Source of the DNA: Dryocola clanedunensis_A
Lineage (GTDB): Bacteria; Pseudomonadota; Gammaproteobacteria; Enterobacterales; Enterobacteriaceae
Length of the DNA: 64,000 bases
Direction: 5' to 3' (one strand)
Assembly: GCA_038405435.1 (NCBI GenBank)
Contig: JBBYHZ010000002.1
Below are positions 34,407 through 42,899 of this stretch, one piece after another; position 1 is the stretch's first letter; each line of letters opens with the position of its first letter. The position numbers and the translations under genes are program-made. The notes below the pieces were generated by a model that saw only the letters and a program-made list of their open reading frames with translations, searched no databases and was not told the DNA's origin.

Positions 34407-34440
34407 AAATAAAACCGCGTCGTGAGAAGCGTCATCTGAC

Positions 34441-34480
34441 AAATCCCGGTGAATCAACTCTGCGTTATTCACCGGGATTT
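34441..34480. terminator. pcaC/pcaQ convergent terminator
   Basis: AAATCCCGGTGAAT (34441-34454) and ATTCACCGGGATTT (34467-34480) are perfect 14-bp arms with a 12-bp loop, placed between two convergent genes. Confidence 0.8.
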
Positions 34481-34490
34481 ATGGAGACCA

Positions 34491-35414
34491 TTAGCCCGGC
34501 ATCGACTTACGAATTGAAGCCAGCAGGATCATGGCGGCAGGCGATAGCGTAGTGTCCACCCGGGTCAGAATGCCGATAGGTTCACCGGCTCCCTGGGTAG
34601 CCACCGGCAGCGCCGTCAGCGTGCCCTGACGTAAATCCTCTTTCACCGCCCCTGACGGCACAAACCAGACGTAGTTATAGTCCACGGTAAGCTGGCGAGA
34701 AAGCGACGCCGAGAGCGTTTCTATGCACGTTGCCGGAAGCTTGCAGTTCTGGCTTGTCAGCAGCGTTTCGGCATTCTGGCGCGGTATGGTTCCCTTCGGG
34801 GAGACAACAACCGGCCATTCCATAACGCGGCTTAAGGTAATATTTTCCTGCAAAAGGGGATGCCCCGGCCGAACCACCAGCTTCAGCGACTCCAGGAACA
34901 GCAGCTCATAGTTCAGCCCTGTCATCAGCTCCGGGTCGGACATCCGCCCAATCCCCAGATCCAGCTCGCCAGATTTCAGCCCCGCCAGCAGCATGGTGTT
35001 GTTCATGGTGCCGACCTGCAGCGTCACGTCGCTTTGCTGTTTATGAAACTGGCCGATAACCATAGGCAGTATGCCCAGCGCGGCGGTAGGCAGCGCGCCA
35101 ATCCTGACAATGCTCGAGGTTTGCCCGTCTTTGCGATTAAGGGACTGGCCCGCATGGTTCAGCGCATCCAGTACTTTTACCGCATGGGTGAGGAACTGTT
35201 CGCCAACCAGCGTCAGCTGCGCGCCGAGGCGGCCACGGTCGAACAGGCGGGTGCCGGTGAGCTGCTCCAGCTCGTTGAGCGTTTTTGACAGGGCAGGCTG
35301 GCTCAGATTAAGCGTTTCGGCCGCGCGCCCCAGCGTTCCCTGTTGAGCGACGGCCACGAAGGTGTGGAGATGGCGCAAGCGAATGCGCTGACTGAAAAGA
35401 CCATTTTTTTCCAT
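34491..35414 (-). CDS. pcaQ: PcaQ-type LysR regulator
   Basis: The 307-aa LysR protein has an N-terminal HTH (about 25-45: GTLGRAAETLNLSQPALSKTL) and a C-terminal inducer-binding domain. The RIRLRHLHTFVAVAQQGTLGRAAE start and GRMSDPELMTGLNYE region are of PcaQ type, which activates pca genes in response to carboxymuconate in rhizobia. It lies between pcaC and pcaG and probably activates pcaHG, pcaIJFBDC or both. Confidence 0.82.
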   Translation of the reverse strand: MEKNGLFSQRIRLRHLHTFVAVAQQGTLGRAAETLNLSQPALSKTLNELEQLTGTRLFDRGRLGAQLTLVGEQFLTHAVKVLDALNHAGQSLNRKDGQTSSIVRIGALPTAALGILPMVIGQFHKQQSDVTLQVGTMNNTMLLAGLKSGELDLGIGRMSDPELMTGLNYELLFLESLKLVVRPGHPLLQENITLSRVMEWPVVVSPKGTIPRQNAETLLTSQNCKLPATCIETLSASLSRQLTVDYNYVWFVPSGAVKEDLRQGTLTALPVATQGAGEPIGILTRVDTTLSPAAMILLASIRKSMPG

Positions 35415-35527
35415 AGGCGATGTTAAAAACAGACGGGCCGCGGTGACAAGGTATGTTGTTTGATTATGTTAACCTACCAGCAAAATATCATTAACATTTT
35501 AATCATTTGCATAACATTAACCGGATT

Positions 35528-35563
35528 GCCGGGCGGATGTGAGCAGGCGACATCCGCCCCGGC
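35528..35563. other. REP-like hairpin after pcaG
   Basis: GCCGGGCGGATGT (35528-35540) pairs with ACATCCGCCCCGGC (35550-35563), a long GC-rich stem with one bulge and no T-run. It lies 2 bp past the pcaG stop and may protect the mRNA 3' end or be a REP unit. Confidence 0.55.
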
Positions 35564-35565
35564 CA

Positions 35566-36186
35566 TCAGAGGTCAAAAAATACCGTCTCGTTTTCACCCT
35601 GAAGATAGATATCGAACGTGTAAACCACCTCGTTGCCGCGCTTTTCACGTTTGCCAGTCAATGTATTACGACGCACTTCCCATTCGATCAGGTTGAGTAC
35701 CGGATCCTCGGCGTTTGCAGCCTGTTCATCGGAAAAATACATCCGGGTATTCAGGCCGATGTTGATGCCGCGAGCGACAATCCACAGGTTCAGGTGCGGG
35801 GCCATCATTCTGCCGTCACGTCCTGCGACCGGGCCGGGCTTGATGGTCTCGAAGCGCCAGACGCCGCTGTCAAAGTCAGAGCAGGTGCGCCCCCAGCCGC
35901 GAAAATCCTCATCGATTTTTTTCTCCTGCTGCTGGTCAGCGGGATGGTTATAACGTCCGGCGGCGTTGGCCTGCCACACCTCAAGCAGCACGTCGCGCAC
36001 CGGGGTGCCCGAGCCGTCAAACACCCGGCCTTCAACAACGATCCGTTCCCCTTCGGTGTGGGCGTTCGTCAGGATATGGCTGAAGTTCGTCTCGAAGATG
36101 TTGAACCCGGCAGCGTTCGGGGCGAGGCCAATATGGACGTATGGACCAGCCGTCTGCGAGGCGGTTTCCCTTAAATAATCTTTCAT
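35566..36186 (-). CDS. pcaG: Protocatechuate 3,4-dioxygenase alpha subunit
   Basis: The 206-aa alpha subunit of the intradiol dioxygenase follows the pattern TASQTAGPYVHIGL, EVWQANAAGRYNHP, LNLWIVARGINIGLNTRMYF. It lacks the full Fe(III) ligand set, as alpha subunits do. With PcaH it cleaves protocatechuate to 3-carboxy-cis,cis-muconate. Its ATG overlaps the pcaH stop by 4 bp. Confidence 0.94.
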   Translation of the reverse strand: MKDYLRETASQTAGPYVHIGLAPNAAGFNIFETNFSHILTNAHTEGERIVVEGRVFDGSGTPVRDVLLEVWQANAAGRYNHPADQQQEKKIDEDFRGWGRTCSDFDSGVWRFETIKPGPVAGRDGRMMAPHLNLWIVARGINIGLNTRMYFSDEQAANAEDPVLNLIEWEVRRNTLTGKREKRGNEVVYTFDIYLQGENETVFFDL

Positions 36187-36923
36187 CGTGCGGCCCCCTG
36201 GGTGCGGTTTTCAAACAGCGTGGCGCGATGGCCGCGCAGGACCAGATCGAAGCGGTACGCAAGGCTGTCCAGCGGCACGGCGGCATGGGTATCCAGCTCG
36301 GCAATCAGCGTGCGTATCGCATCGTCGTTATTGATGGTTTTGACAATCGGGCACTGCTTGATCAGCGGGTCGCCTTCGAAATACATCTGGGTGATCAGCC
36401 GCTGGCCAAAGGACTCGCCGGAAAGAGAGAAGTGGATATGCGAAGGCCGCCAGTCGCTGGCCTGGTTACGCCACGGATACGGGCCGGGCTTAATCGTTCT
36501 GAAAAAGTAGTAGCCATTCTCATCGGTCAGCACGCGCCCGCAGCCGCCAAAATTCGGGTCGACGGGCGCTAGATATTTATCTTTTTTGTGTCGATAGCGA
36601 CCGCCAGCGTTGGCCTGCCAGACCTCCACCAGCGTGTTTTTCATCGGGCGGCCAAAGCCGTCGCGCACGTAGCCATGAACGATAATACGTTCGCCAATCG
36701 GCAGCCCGTCTTTGGCGTAATTCATAATAAGGTCGTTATCCAGCGGCCCTAAATCTTTCTCGCCGAACACCGGCCCGGTAATTTCTGACAGCGAGTTTTG
36801 CAGGGAGATGAGCGCGTTGCGGGGTGAACGCAGCACGCTGGTTTTATAGCCCGGCGCGAACGCCGGGGGATGTGAATCATAGTCGCGATGCACAAGCTCG
36901 CGGGGTTGCCACAGTCGGGACAT
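36183..36923 (-). CDS. pcaH: Protocatechuate 3,4-dioxygenase beta subunit
   Basis: The 246-aa beta subunit holds the non-haem Fe(III). Ligand tyrosines are in NAGGRYRHKKD and the TIKPGPYPWRN region, with the His-x-His pair in RPSHIHFSLSG. It starts the pcaHG pair, divergent from hglS across a 249-bp gap that is AT-rich near 36990-37060 and should hold both promoters. Confidence 0.95.
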   Translation of the reverse strand: MSRLWQPRELVHRDYDSHPPAFAPGYKTSVLRSPRNALISLQNSLSEITGPVFGEKDLGPLDNDLIMNYAKDGLPIGERIIVHGYVRDGFGRPMKNTLVEVWQANAGGRYRHKKDKYLAPVDPNFGGCGRVLTDENGYYFFRTIKPGPYPWRNQASDWRPSHIHFSLSGESFGQRLITQMYFEGDPLIKQCPIVKTINNDDAIRTLIAELDTHAAVPLDSLAYRFDLVLRGHRATLFENRTQGAAR

Positions 36924-37172
36924 AGCTGGCTCCAGGTGTAGGGTAGGTGAGGTCGTTATGGTTATCGTCTTTGCCCGAGCCAGTCTCGGTTAATGAAATG
37001 TTAAATTAAAGTGAATTTATGGCCTTATTTACATCACTACAGGTTATGAAATATTCCGTTACCATTACCAAATGCTCAGCGCTGTAAAGCAGATCACAAA
37101 ACGCAAATTCTTCGCCCTGACTTGCCGCCCAGACTCTACTCTTTCAGCAATATTCACTGGAGACACGACATC

Positions 37173-38516
37173 ATGGCGAACAACATCACGGCTGATGAGA
37201 TTCGGGAAAAATTTTCGCACGCAATGTCGGCGATGTACCAGCAAGAGGTGCCGCAGTACGGCACGCTGTTAGACCTTGTCGCCGATGTGAATCTGGCGGT
37301 ACTGGAAAATGACCCGCAGCTGCACCAGCAGCTGGAGAATGCGGATGAGCTGGCGAGGCTGAACGTGGAGCGCCACGGCGCTATTCGCGTGGGAAAAGCG
37401 GAGGAGCTGGCGACCTTACGGCGCCTGTTTGCCGTCATGGGGATGCAGCCGGTCGGCTATTACGATCTGTCGCAGGCTGGCGTGCCTGTACATTCCACCG
37501 CGTTTCGCCCGGTTGACGACACGGCGCTTGCCTGCAACCCGTTCCGTGTATTTACCTCGCTGCTGCGCCTGGAGCTGATCGAGAACGAAGCGCTGCGGAA
37601 GAAGGCTGCGTCCATTCTCGCAAAACGCGATATCTTTACCCCGCGCAGCCGGGCGCTGCTCGATATCTTTGATAAGCAGGGCGGGCTGAGCGAAGCACAG
37701 GCCGACGAGTTTGTGCGCGAGGCGCTGGAAACCTTCCGCTGGCACAGCCACGCGACGGTGGACGCCCAGACGTACCAGGCGCTCCACGATCAGCACCGGC
37801 TGATTGCGGACGTCGTCTGTTTCCGGGGCTGCCATATCAACCATCTCACCCCAAGAACGCTGGATATCGACCGGGTTCAGGCTTTGATGCCGGAATATGG
37901 TATTTCGCCGAAAGCAATCATCGAAGGGCCGCCGCGCCGTGAATTCCCCATCCTGCTGCGCCAGACCAGCTTTAAAGCGCTTGAAGAGCCGATCCTGTTT
38001 GCCGGAGAACATCACGGTACCCATACCGCCCGCTTCGGGGAGATAGAACAGCGCGGCGTGGCGCTGACGCCAAAGGGACGCGCGCTTTATGACGAGCTGC
38101 TGCTTGCCGCAGGCAACGGCAAAGATAACCTCAGCCACCAGCACCATTTACAGGAGGTGTTCAGCCGCCTCCCGGACAGCGATGCGCTCCTGCGCCGCCA
38201 GGCGCTGGCCTATTTCCGCTATCGGTTAACGCCCGCGGGAGAGATGCATCGCCAGAGCATCAGGCCCGGCGACGACCCGCAGCTGCTGATTGAACGCGGC
38301 TGGCTGGTGGCGCAGCCTATTACCTACGAAGACTTTCTGCCGGTCAGCGCCGCGGGCATCTTCCAGTCGAACCTCGGCGGTGAAAACGGTGCCCGCAGCC
38401 ACGGTCAGGCAAGCCGCGAGGCGTTCGAACAGGCGCTTGGCGCACCGGTGGCCAATGAATTTGAGCTCTATCAGCAGGCGGAGGATCGCAGTAAACGGCG
38501 TTGCGGTCTGCTCTAA
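37173..38516 (+). CDS. hglS: HglS/YdcJ 2-oxoadipate dioxygenase/decarboxylase
   Basis: The 447-aa DUF1338 protein is nearly collinear with E. coli YdcJ (MSAMYQQEVPQYGTLL, GVPVHSTAFRP, HINHLTPRTLDIDR, QPITYEDFLPVSAAGIFQSN). In Pseudomonas the family member HglS is an Fe(II) enzyme converting 2-oxoadipate to D-2-hydroxyglutarate in lysine breakdown. The start at MANNITADEI has GGAGAC upstream; a longer frame to 37122 is rejected. It sits next to pcaHG here, and in E. coli next to opgD. Confidence 0.92.
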   Translation: MANNITADEIREKFSHAMSAMYQQEVPQYGTLLDLVADVNLAVLENDPQLHQQLENADELARLNVERHGAIRVGKAEELATLRRLFAVMGMQPVGYYDLSQAGVPVHSTAFRPVDDTALACNPFRVFTSLLRLELIENEALRKKAASILAKRDIFTPRSRALLDIFDKQGGLSEAQADEFVREALETFRWHSHATVDAQTYQALHDQHRLIADVVCFRGCHINHLTPRTLDIDRVQALMPEYGISPKAIIEGPPRREFPILLRQTSFKALEEPILFAGEHHGTHTARFGEIEQRGVALTPKGRALYDELLLAAGNGKDNLSHQHHLQEVFSRLPDSDALLRRQALAYFRYRLTPAGEMHRQSIRPGDDPQLLIERGWLVAQPITYEDFLPVSAAGIFQSNLGGENGARSHGQASREAFEQALGAPVANEFELYQQAEDRSKRRCGLL

Positions 38517-38557
38517 ACGCGTTACTCTGCTCGGGTGTCGTTAACAAGGAACAGCAG

Positions 38558-40084
38558 ATGGAAAAGCCTGAAGTCCGGAGCGGAGAAGCTCTGGCAGAGA
38601 CAGCGCAGGGCAAGCTTGCCGGAACCCTGGAAGGGGATATTGCGGTTTTTCGCGGCATCCCCTTCGCCGCACCGCCCGTCGGTGAGCGCCGCTGGCGCGC
38701 GCCATATCCCCCAGAGGCATGGGACGGCATAAGAGACGCAGGTCAGTTTTCAGCTGCCTGCTGGCAAAGCCTCGAATACTGCAAGGCCGTCGGCGGGGGC
38801 GATCCGGGACAGTTCTCTGAAGATTGCCTGTACCTGAACATCTGGAAGCCTGCCGATTGTGAGGGAAGTAACTTACCCGTTATGGTCTGGCTGCATGGCG
38901 GAGGTTACACCATCGGCGCAGGCGGTCTGACTCCCTACGACGGCGCCGGGTTTGCATCGCGCGGCGTCATCCTCGTCTCAATAAATTACCGTCTCGGCCA
39001 TCTCGGCTTTTTCGCCCATCCTTCGCTGGAAGGGGAAGATCCCGACGGGCCACTCTACAACTTCGCGCTGATGGACCAGATAGCCGCGCTGCGCTGGGTG
39101 CAGGAAAACATCTCCGCCTTCGGAGGGGATGCCGACAATGTGACCCTGTTTGGCGAATCGGCCGGGGGCCGCAGCGTGCTGTCATTGCTGGCTTCGCCGC
39201 TTGCCGCCGGGCTGTTCCACAAGGCAATCGTACAAAGCGCCTATACCCTGCCGGACGTGGACCGCAACATGGCGATTAAAAAGGGGATCGCGCTGGGGCG
39301 CCATTTCGGGCTTGAAAACGCTACCGCCGAACAGCTGCGGGCGCTGCCCGCAGAGGCGTTCTGGCCGCTGGAAGCGCCGCTGAATATTGGCCCGGCACCC
39401 ATTTGCGGCGACCGCGTGTTGCCGGAGCCAATGCTGGACACGTTCTTCGCCGGCAAGCAGCATCCGCTGCCGGTGATGATTGGCAGCAACAGCGACGAGG
39501 CCAGCGTGCTGAGCTATTTCGGCATCGACCTTGCCGGGCAAATCGATCTGCTGCGCCGCGAGAAACGTTTCGGCCTCGGGCTGATTAAGCTGCTTTATCC
39601 GGGCGTGAAAGGCGACGTTGAGCTTGGTCGGCAGGTATGCCGGGATATGGCATTCACCACGATGGGCTTTGTGGTGATGCAGGCCCAGCAGCGTATCGGC
39701 CAGCCCTGCTGGCGCTATTACTTTGACTACGTCGCTGAGGCGGAACGGGAGACGTATGCCAACGGTGCCTGGCACGGCAACGAAGTGCCGTACGTGTTCG
39801 ATACCCTGCATCTCACGCCGCCCGCAAGCGATTATGTGACGGAAGATGATTTAGCCTTCTCGGCCAGGGTCTGCGATTACTGGGCTGAATTTGCCCGTAA
39901 GGCGACGTCCAGCAGCGGCTGGCTGGAGGGCAAACTGCGCTGGCCCGCCTGCACGCGCCGCCGCGACAGAACCATGCTGCTGGGGGTAAATAAACGGGCT
40001 AAATTTTCCATCATTAATCGTTTTATGCATTTAAGGATGCAATTTTTCAAACGTGTGATGAAACATCATGTGAAATTGATGTAG
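38558..40084 (+). CDS. Type-B carboxylesterase
   Basis: The 508-aa alpha/beta hydrolase is related to PnbA and cholinesterase-type enzymes. It has FRGIPFAAPPVGERRW, EDCLYLNIW, the oxyanion loop VMVWLHGGGY, nucleophile GESAGG, the acid in GSNSDEASVL and the histidine in WHGNEVPYVF. No signal peptide is seen, so it is cytoplasmic. AAGGAAC lies just before the ATG; an upstream frame start at 38501 overlaps hglS. The last 35 residues are basic and unusual. Substrate unknown, possibly aromatic or aliphatic esters feeding the nearby catabolic genes. Confidence 0.87.
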   Translation: MEKPEVRSGEALAETAQGKLAGTLEGDIAVFRGIPFAAPPVGERRWRAPYPPEAWDGIRDAGQFSAACWQSLEYCKAVGGGDPGQFSEDCLYLNIWKPADCEGSNLPVMVWLHGGGYTIGAGGLTPYDGAGFASRGVILVSINYRLGHLGFFAHPSLEGEDPDGPLYNFALMDQIAALRWVQENISAFGGDADNVTLFGESAGGRSVLSLLASPLAAGLFHKAIVQSAYTLPDVDRNMAIKKGIALGRHFGLENATAEQLRALPAEAFWPLEAPLNIGPAPICGDRVLPEPMLDTFFAGKQHPLPVMIGSNSDEASVLSYFGIDLAGQIDLLRREKRFGLGLIKLLYPGVKGDVELGRQVCRDMAFTTMGFVVMQAQQRIGQPCWRYYFDYVAEAERETYANGAWHGNEVPYVFDTLHLTPPASDYVTEDDLAFSARVCDYWAEFARKATSSSGWLEGKLRWPACTRRRDRTMLLGVNKRAKFSIINRFMHLRMQFFKRVMKHHVKLM

Positions 40085-40095
40085 GCCGGGAGTAG

Positions 40096-40119
40096 GGTTG
40101 CGTGACTGTCCACGCAACC
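40096..40119 (+). other. Hairpin in front of the 206-aa gene
   Basis: GGTTGCGTG (40096-40104) and CACGCAACC (40111-40119) form a perfect 9-bp stem directly upstream of GAGG (40121-40124) and the ATG at 40130. There is no T-run. It may limit read-through from the esterase or affect translation initiation. Confidence 0.5.
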
Positions 40120-40129
40120 TGAGGCTGCT

Positions 40130-40750
40130 ATGAATTTTGATCCTGCCTGCGACAATATCGCCATCGTATTGTCCGCGCTTAAGCTAAGAAAATCGTCTGA
40201 TGGTCTAGATAAATATAACGAGCCGTACATCGTCGTGCTGGCAATGGACGAGCACGACGCCGGAAATACCCGGCTGGCCTACCAGCTGAAAGAGTTCCAT
40301 AACGTTAAAGCTTACGAGCAGATTATTCTCGCCGGGGACGGGGTGATGCTCTACGGCCCGGCAAACCCCGGTTCGTTCGTCACGCTAAGCGTTATGGTGA
40401 TGGAGTCTGACGAAGATTTTAAGGCGGTAGGGGCGCAGATTGACTCTGTTATCTCCCGGCTAAACGCTGGCCTGCCGACGACCAATGTGGCCAAAATGCA
40501 GCCGGGCGTTGCGGCGGCGGAAATGATCCTGCAAACGGCGCTGGGTGAACTTGCTGATGTGCTTTCCGGTAACAAAGATGATTATCTGCTGACGGTCAGC
40601 GGCACCTGGCTGAGAGATACGCCGATGCCCTATAAAATCGGCAGCTTTTCTACCCACCATAATGATTTCGCGGAGGCCACGCTGAAGGTTGTGCCGCTCA
40701 TCCAGCAGCCGCCGAAGCAACCCAGCCCCGAGAAATGGCGCGTTAGCTGA
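40130..40750 (+). CDS. Unrecognised 206-aa cytoplasmic protein
   Basis: GAGG lies 6 bp upstream of the ATG. There is no signal peptide or membrane helix. Residues 30-100 alternate hydrophobic strands (PYIVVLAMDE, YEQIILAGDGVMLYG, FVTLSVMVMESDEDF), suggesting a beta-sandwich (C2-like) fold, then a helical middle (VAAAEMILQTALGELADVL) and a proline-rich end (QQPPKQPSPEKW). I cannot name a family. It is 45 bp downstream of the esterase and its end overlaps the convergent lysR stop by 8 bp. Codon use resembles the neighbours, so it is likely a real gene. Confidence 0.65.
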   Translation: MNFDPACDNIAIVLSALKLRKSSDGLDKYNEPYIVVLAMDEHDAGNTRLAYQLKEFHNVKAYEQIILAGDGVMLYGPANPGSFVTLSVMVMESDEDFKAVGAQIDSVISRLNAGLPTTNVAKMQPGVAAAEMILQTALGELADVLSGNKDDYLLTVSGTWLRDTPMPYKIGSFSTHHNDFAEATLKVVPLIQQPPKQPSPEKWRVS

Positions 40751-41603
40751 TGCCCAGCAGGCTTGTGCAAAACGCTTCCAGACCGGCGGCGTTTTCACTG
40801 CCTGTCCGCACGGTAAGACGATAGCTGGCCCCTGTCTTTACGCTGTGGGCAAACGGGCGTACCAGGCGACCCATGCGTAAATCCTCCGCCACCAGCGTTT
40901 CGTCGGCAATAGCGATGCCAAATCCCTGAATGGCGGCGCTGATGGCAAGATCCATGGTATCGAAATGCTGATTTTTGCTCATGGCCAGCCTGCCTGCGGG
41001 ATAGTCCGCAAACCACAGCGACCAGTCGGTGCGGTCGCGGGTAGGGTGCAGAAAAGTAAAGCGTTGCAGGGCGTCCTGCGCAGACGCTGCTTTATTTAAT
41101 AAACTCTGGCTGATAACCGGGGTGAGCGTCTCTTCGAATAACAGCGTGCCCGCTCTGGCGTGCGGGCCAAAAACTATCGCCGCATCGTAGGGTTCGTTTT
41201 TGAAATTGACCCCGTGCTCGACCGTGGTGGTCAGGGCAATCTGGATTTCAGGCGAGCTTTGCTCCAGCTCGATTATTTTCGGCACCAGCCAGCGCATGGC
41301 GCAGGTCGGCGCTTTCAGGCGGATAACGTCTGGCTTGTGGCAGGCGCGGTCGGCAACCTCGATCAGATTCTCAAAGGCGGCCTGAAGATCGGGAAGCAGG
41401 GCGCTGCCCTGAGGCGTGAGGTGCAGGCCGCGCGCATGCCGCTCAAACACGCTAAAACCCAGCCACTCTTCAAGCGAGGCAATTTTACGGCTGACTGCGC
41501 CCTGGGTAAGGCAGAGCTCTTTCGCCGCGCGGGTAAGATTTAGGTGCCGCGCCGTAACCAGAAAAGCATCAATCGTATTCAGAGGAACGCTGCGCCGGGC
41601 CAT
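40743..41603 (-). CDS. LysR-family regulator (GcvA-like)
   Basis: The 286-aa protein has an N-terminal HTH (about 18-40: LNLTRAAKELCLTQGAVSRKIASLE) and an inducer domain of GcvA type (RLKAPTCAMRWLVPKI, YDAAIVFG). The start MARRSVPLNTIDAF is chosen; the 47-residue in-frame extension crosses the palindromic operator. It is divergent from an aminotransferase and an amino-acid-binding protein, which it likely controls. Confidence 0.85.
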   Translation of the reverse strand: MARRSVPLNTIDAFLVTARHLNLTRAAKELCLTQGAVSRKIASLEEWLGFSVFERHARGLHLTPQGSALLPDLQAAFENLIEVADRACHKPDVIRLKAPTCAMRWLVPKIIELEQSSPEIQIALTTTVEHGVNFKNEPYDAAIVFGPHARAGTLLFEETLTPVISQSLLNKAASAQDALQRFTFLHPTRDRTDWSLWFADYPAGRLAMSKNQHFDTMDLAISAAIQGFGIAIADETLVAEDLRMGRLVRPFAHSVKTGASYRLTVRTGSENAAGLEAFCTSLLGIS

Positions 41604-41617
41604 ACCAGTCTCCGTTG

Positions 41618-41663
41618 AGCCATGCAATTTTTGCATGGCTATTATGACAACAATTCGGTTGTC
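41618..41663. promoter_or_regulatory. Two palindromic operators of the LysR/aminotransferase divergent pair
   Basis: AGCCATGCAA (41618-41627) and TTGCATGGCT (41631-41640) are perfect 10-bp arms with a TTT spacer. GACAAC (41646-41651) and GTTGTC (41658-41663) are a second perfect 6-6-6 repeat. Both lie in the 120-bp gap between the two start codons. Confidence 0.7.
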
Positions 41664-41723
41664 GTGACAAGCTCGCCATTGAATAGTTATGCAAATCGAG
41701 TCATGACAGGAGCGGCCCTTACC

Positions 41724-42887
41724 ATGCAGACCCCCGTACAACATCGTTCAAAATTGCCTGACGTGGGCACCACCATATTTACCGTTATTGGCCAGCTTTC
41801 TGCGCAGCACAACGCTATCAACCTTTCCCAGGGTGCGCCGAACTTTGCCCCGGACCGCAAGCTGGTCGACGGCGTCACCAAAGCCATGCTGGAAAACCAC
41901 AACCAGTACGCGTCGATGACGGGCCTGCTGCCGCTGAAAACGCTTATCGCCCAGAAGGTGGAAACGCTCTACGGCGCGCGTTATGACGTGAACGACGAAA
42001 TTCTGATCACCGCCAGCGCCAGCGAAGGGCTGTATTCCGCCATCAGCGGGCTGGTGCACCCGGGCGACGAAGTCATCTATTTTGAACCGTCGTTCGACAG
42101 CTATGCGCCCATCGTTCGCTTACAGGGCGCGAAACCCGTGGCGCTGAAGCTGGCGCTGCCTGATTTCACCGTCAACTGGGACGAAGTGCAGGCCGCAATC
42201 ACCTCCCGTACCCGCATGATCATCATCAATACGCCTCACAACCCGAGCGGGCAGGTGTTCAGCGCGCACGATCTGGAAATGCTTGCAGCGGTAACCCGCA
42301 ACACGGATATTGTTGTGCTGTCTGACGAAGTTTACGAACACATTGTGTTTGATGGTCAGCGGCATCACGGTATGGCAACGCATCCGCAGCTTGCGGAACG
42401 CAGCGTCATCGTCTCGTCTTTCGGTAAGACTTTCCACGTCACCGGCTGGCGCGTGGGATATTGCCTGGCGCCTGCGGCGCTGATGGACGAAATCTGCAAA
42501 GTGCATCAGTTTTTGATGTTCTCCGCCGATACCCCGATGCAGTACGCCTTTGCCGACTACATGGCGGACCCGCAAACCTATCTTTCGCTGGCGGCGTTTT
42601 ACCAGCGCAAGCGCGATTTAATGCAGACGTTGCTTACCGGGTCGTCGTTTAAGCTGCTGCCGAGCGCGGGATCGTTCTTCCTGCTGGCGAGCTACGAACA
42701 TTTCAGCGACGAGTCAGACAGCGACATGGTGAAGCGTTTAATTACCGAACACGGCGTGGCGACGATACCGCTCTCCGCGTTTTATGCCGACGGCACGGAC
42801 AATAAACTGATCCGGCTGTCATTCGCTAAAGATGAAGCCACTTTACGGGCAGGCGCGCAGGCGCTGTGCCAGCTGAAGCCACGTTAA
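41724..42887 (+). CDS. YbdL-like PLP aminotransferase
   Basis: The 387-aa class I aminotransferase is similar to E. coli YbdL, the methionine aminotransferase (SKLPDVGTTIFTVI, AINLSQGAPNF, NTPHNPSGQVF, LSDEVYEHIVFDG). The PLP lysine is in SSFGKTFHVTGWRVGY. AGGAG lies 12 bp before the ATG. It is clearly a diverged paralogue rather than YbdL itself. Context with a LysR regulator and an amino-acid-binding protein suggests uptake and transamination of a specific amino acid. Confidence 0.85.
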   Translation: MQTPVQHRSKLPDVGTTIFTVIGQLSAQHNAINLSQGAPNFAPDRKLVDGVTKAMLENHNQYASMTGLLPLKTLIAQKVETLYGARYDVNDEILITASASEGLYSAISGLVHPGDEVIYFEPSFDSYAPIVRLQGAKPVALKLALPDFTVNWDEVQAAITSRTRMIIINTPHNPSGQVFSAHDLEMLAAVTRNTDIVVLSDEVYEHIVFDGQRHHGMATHPQLAERSVIVSSFGKTFHVTGWRVGYCLAPAALMDEICKVHQFLMFSADTPMQYAFADYMADPQTYLSLAAFYQRKRDLMQTLLTGSSFKLLPSAGSFFLLASYEHFSDESDSDMVKRLITEHGVATIPLSAFYADGTDNKLIRLSFAKDEATLRAGAQALCQLKPR

Positions 42888-42899
42888 ACAGGGGTCACA

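Noticed and set aside
36924..37172. PcaQ site (ATAACC-N4-GGTTAA type) between pcaH and hglS
   Set aside because: A GGTTAA half is present near 36987 but the matching left half is not, so no site is called.
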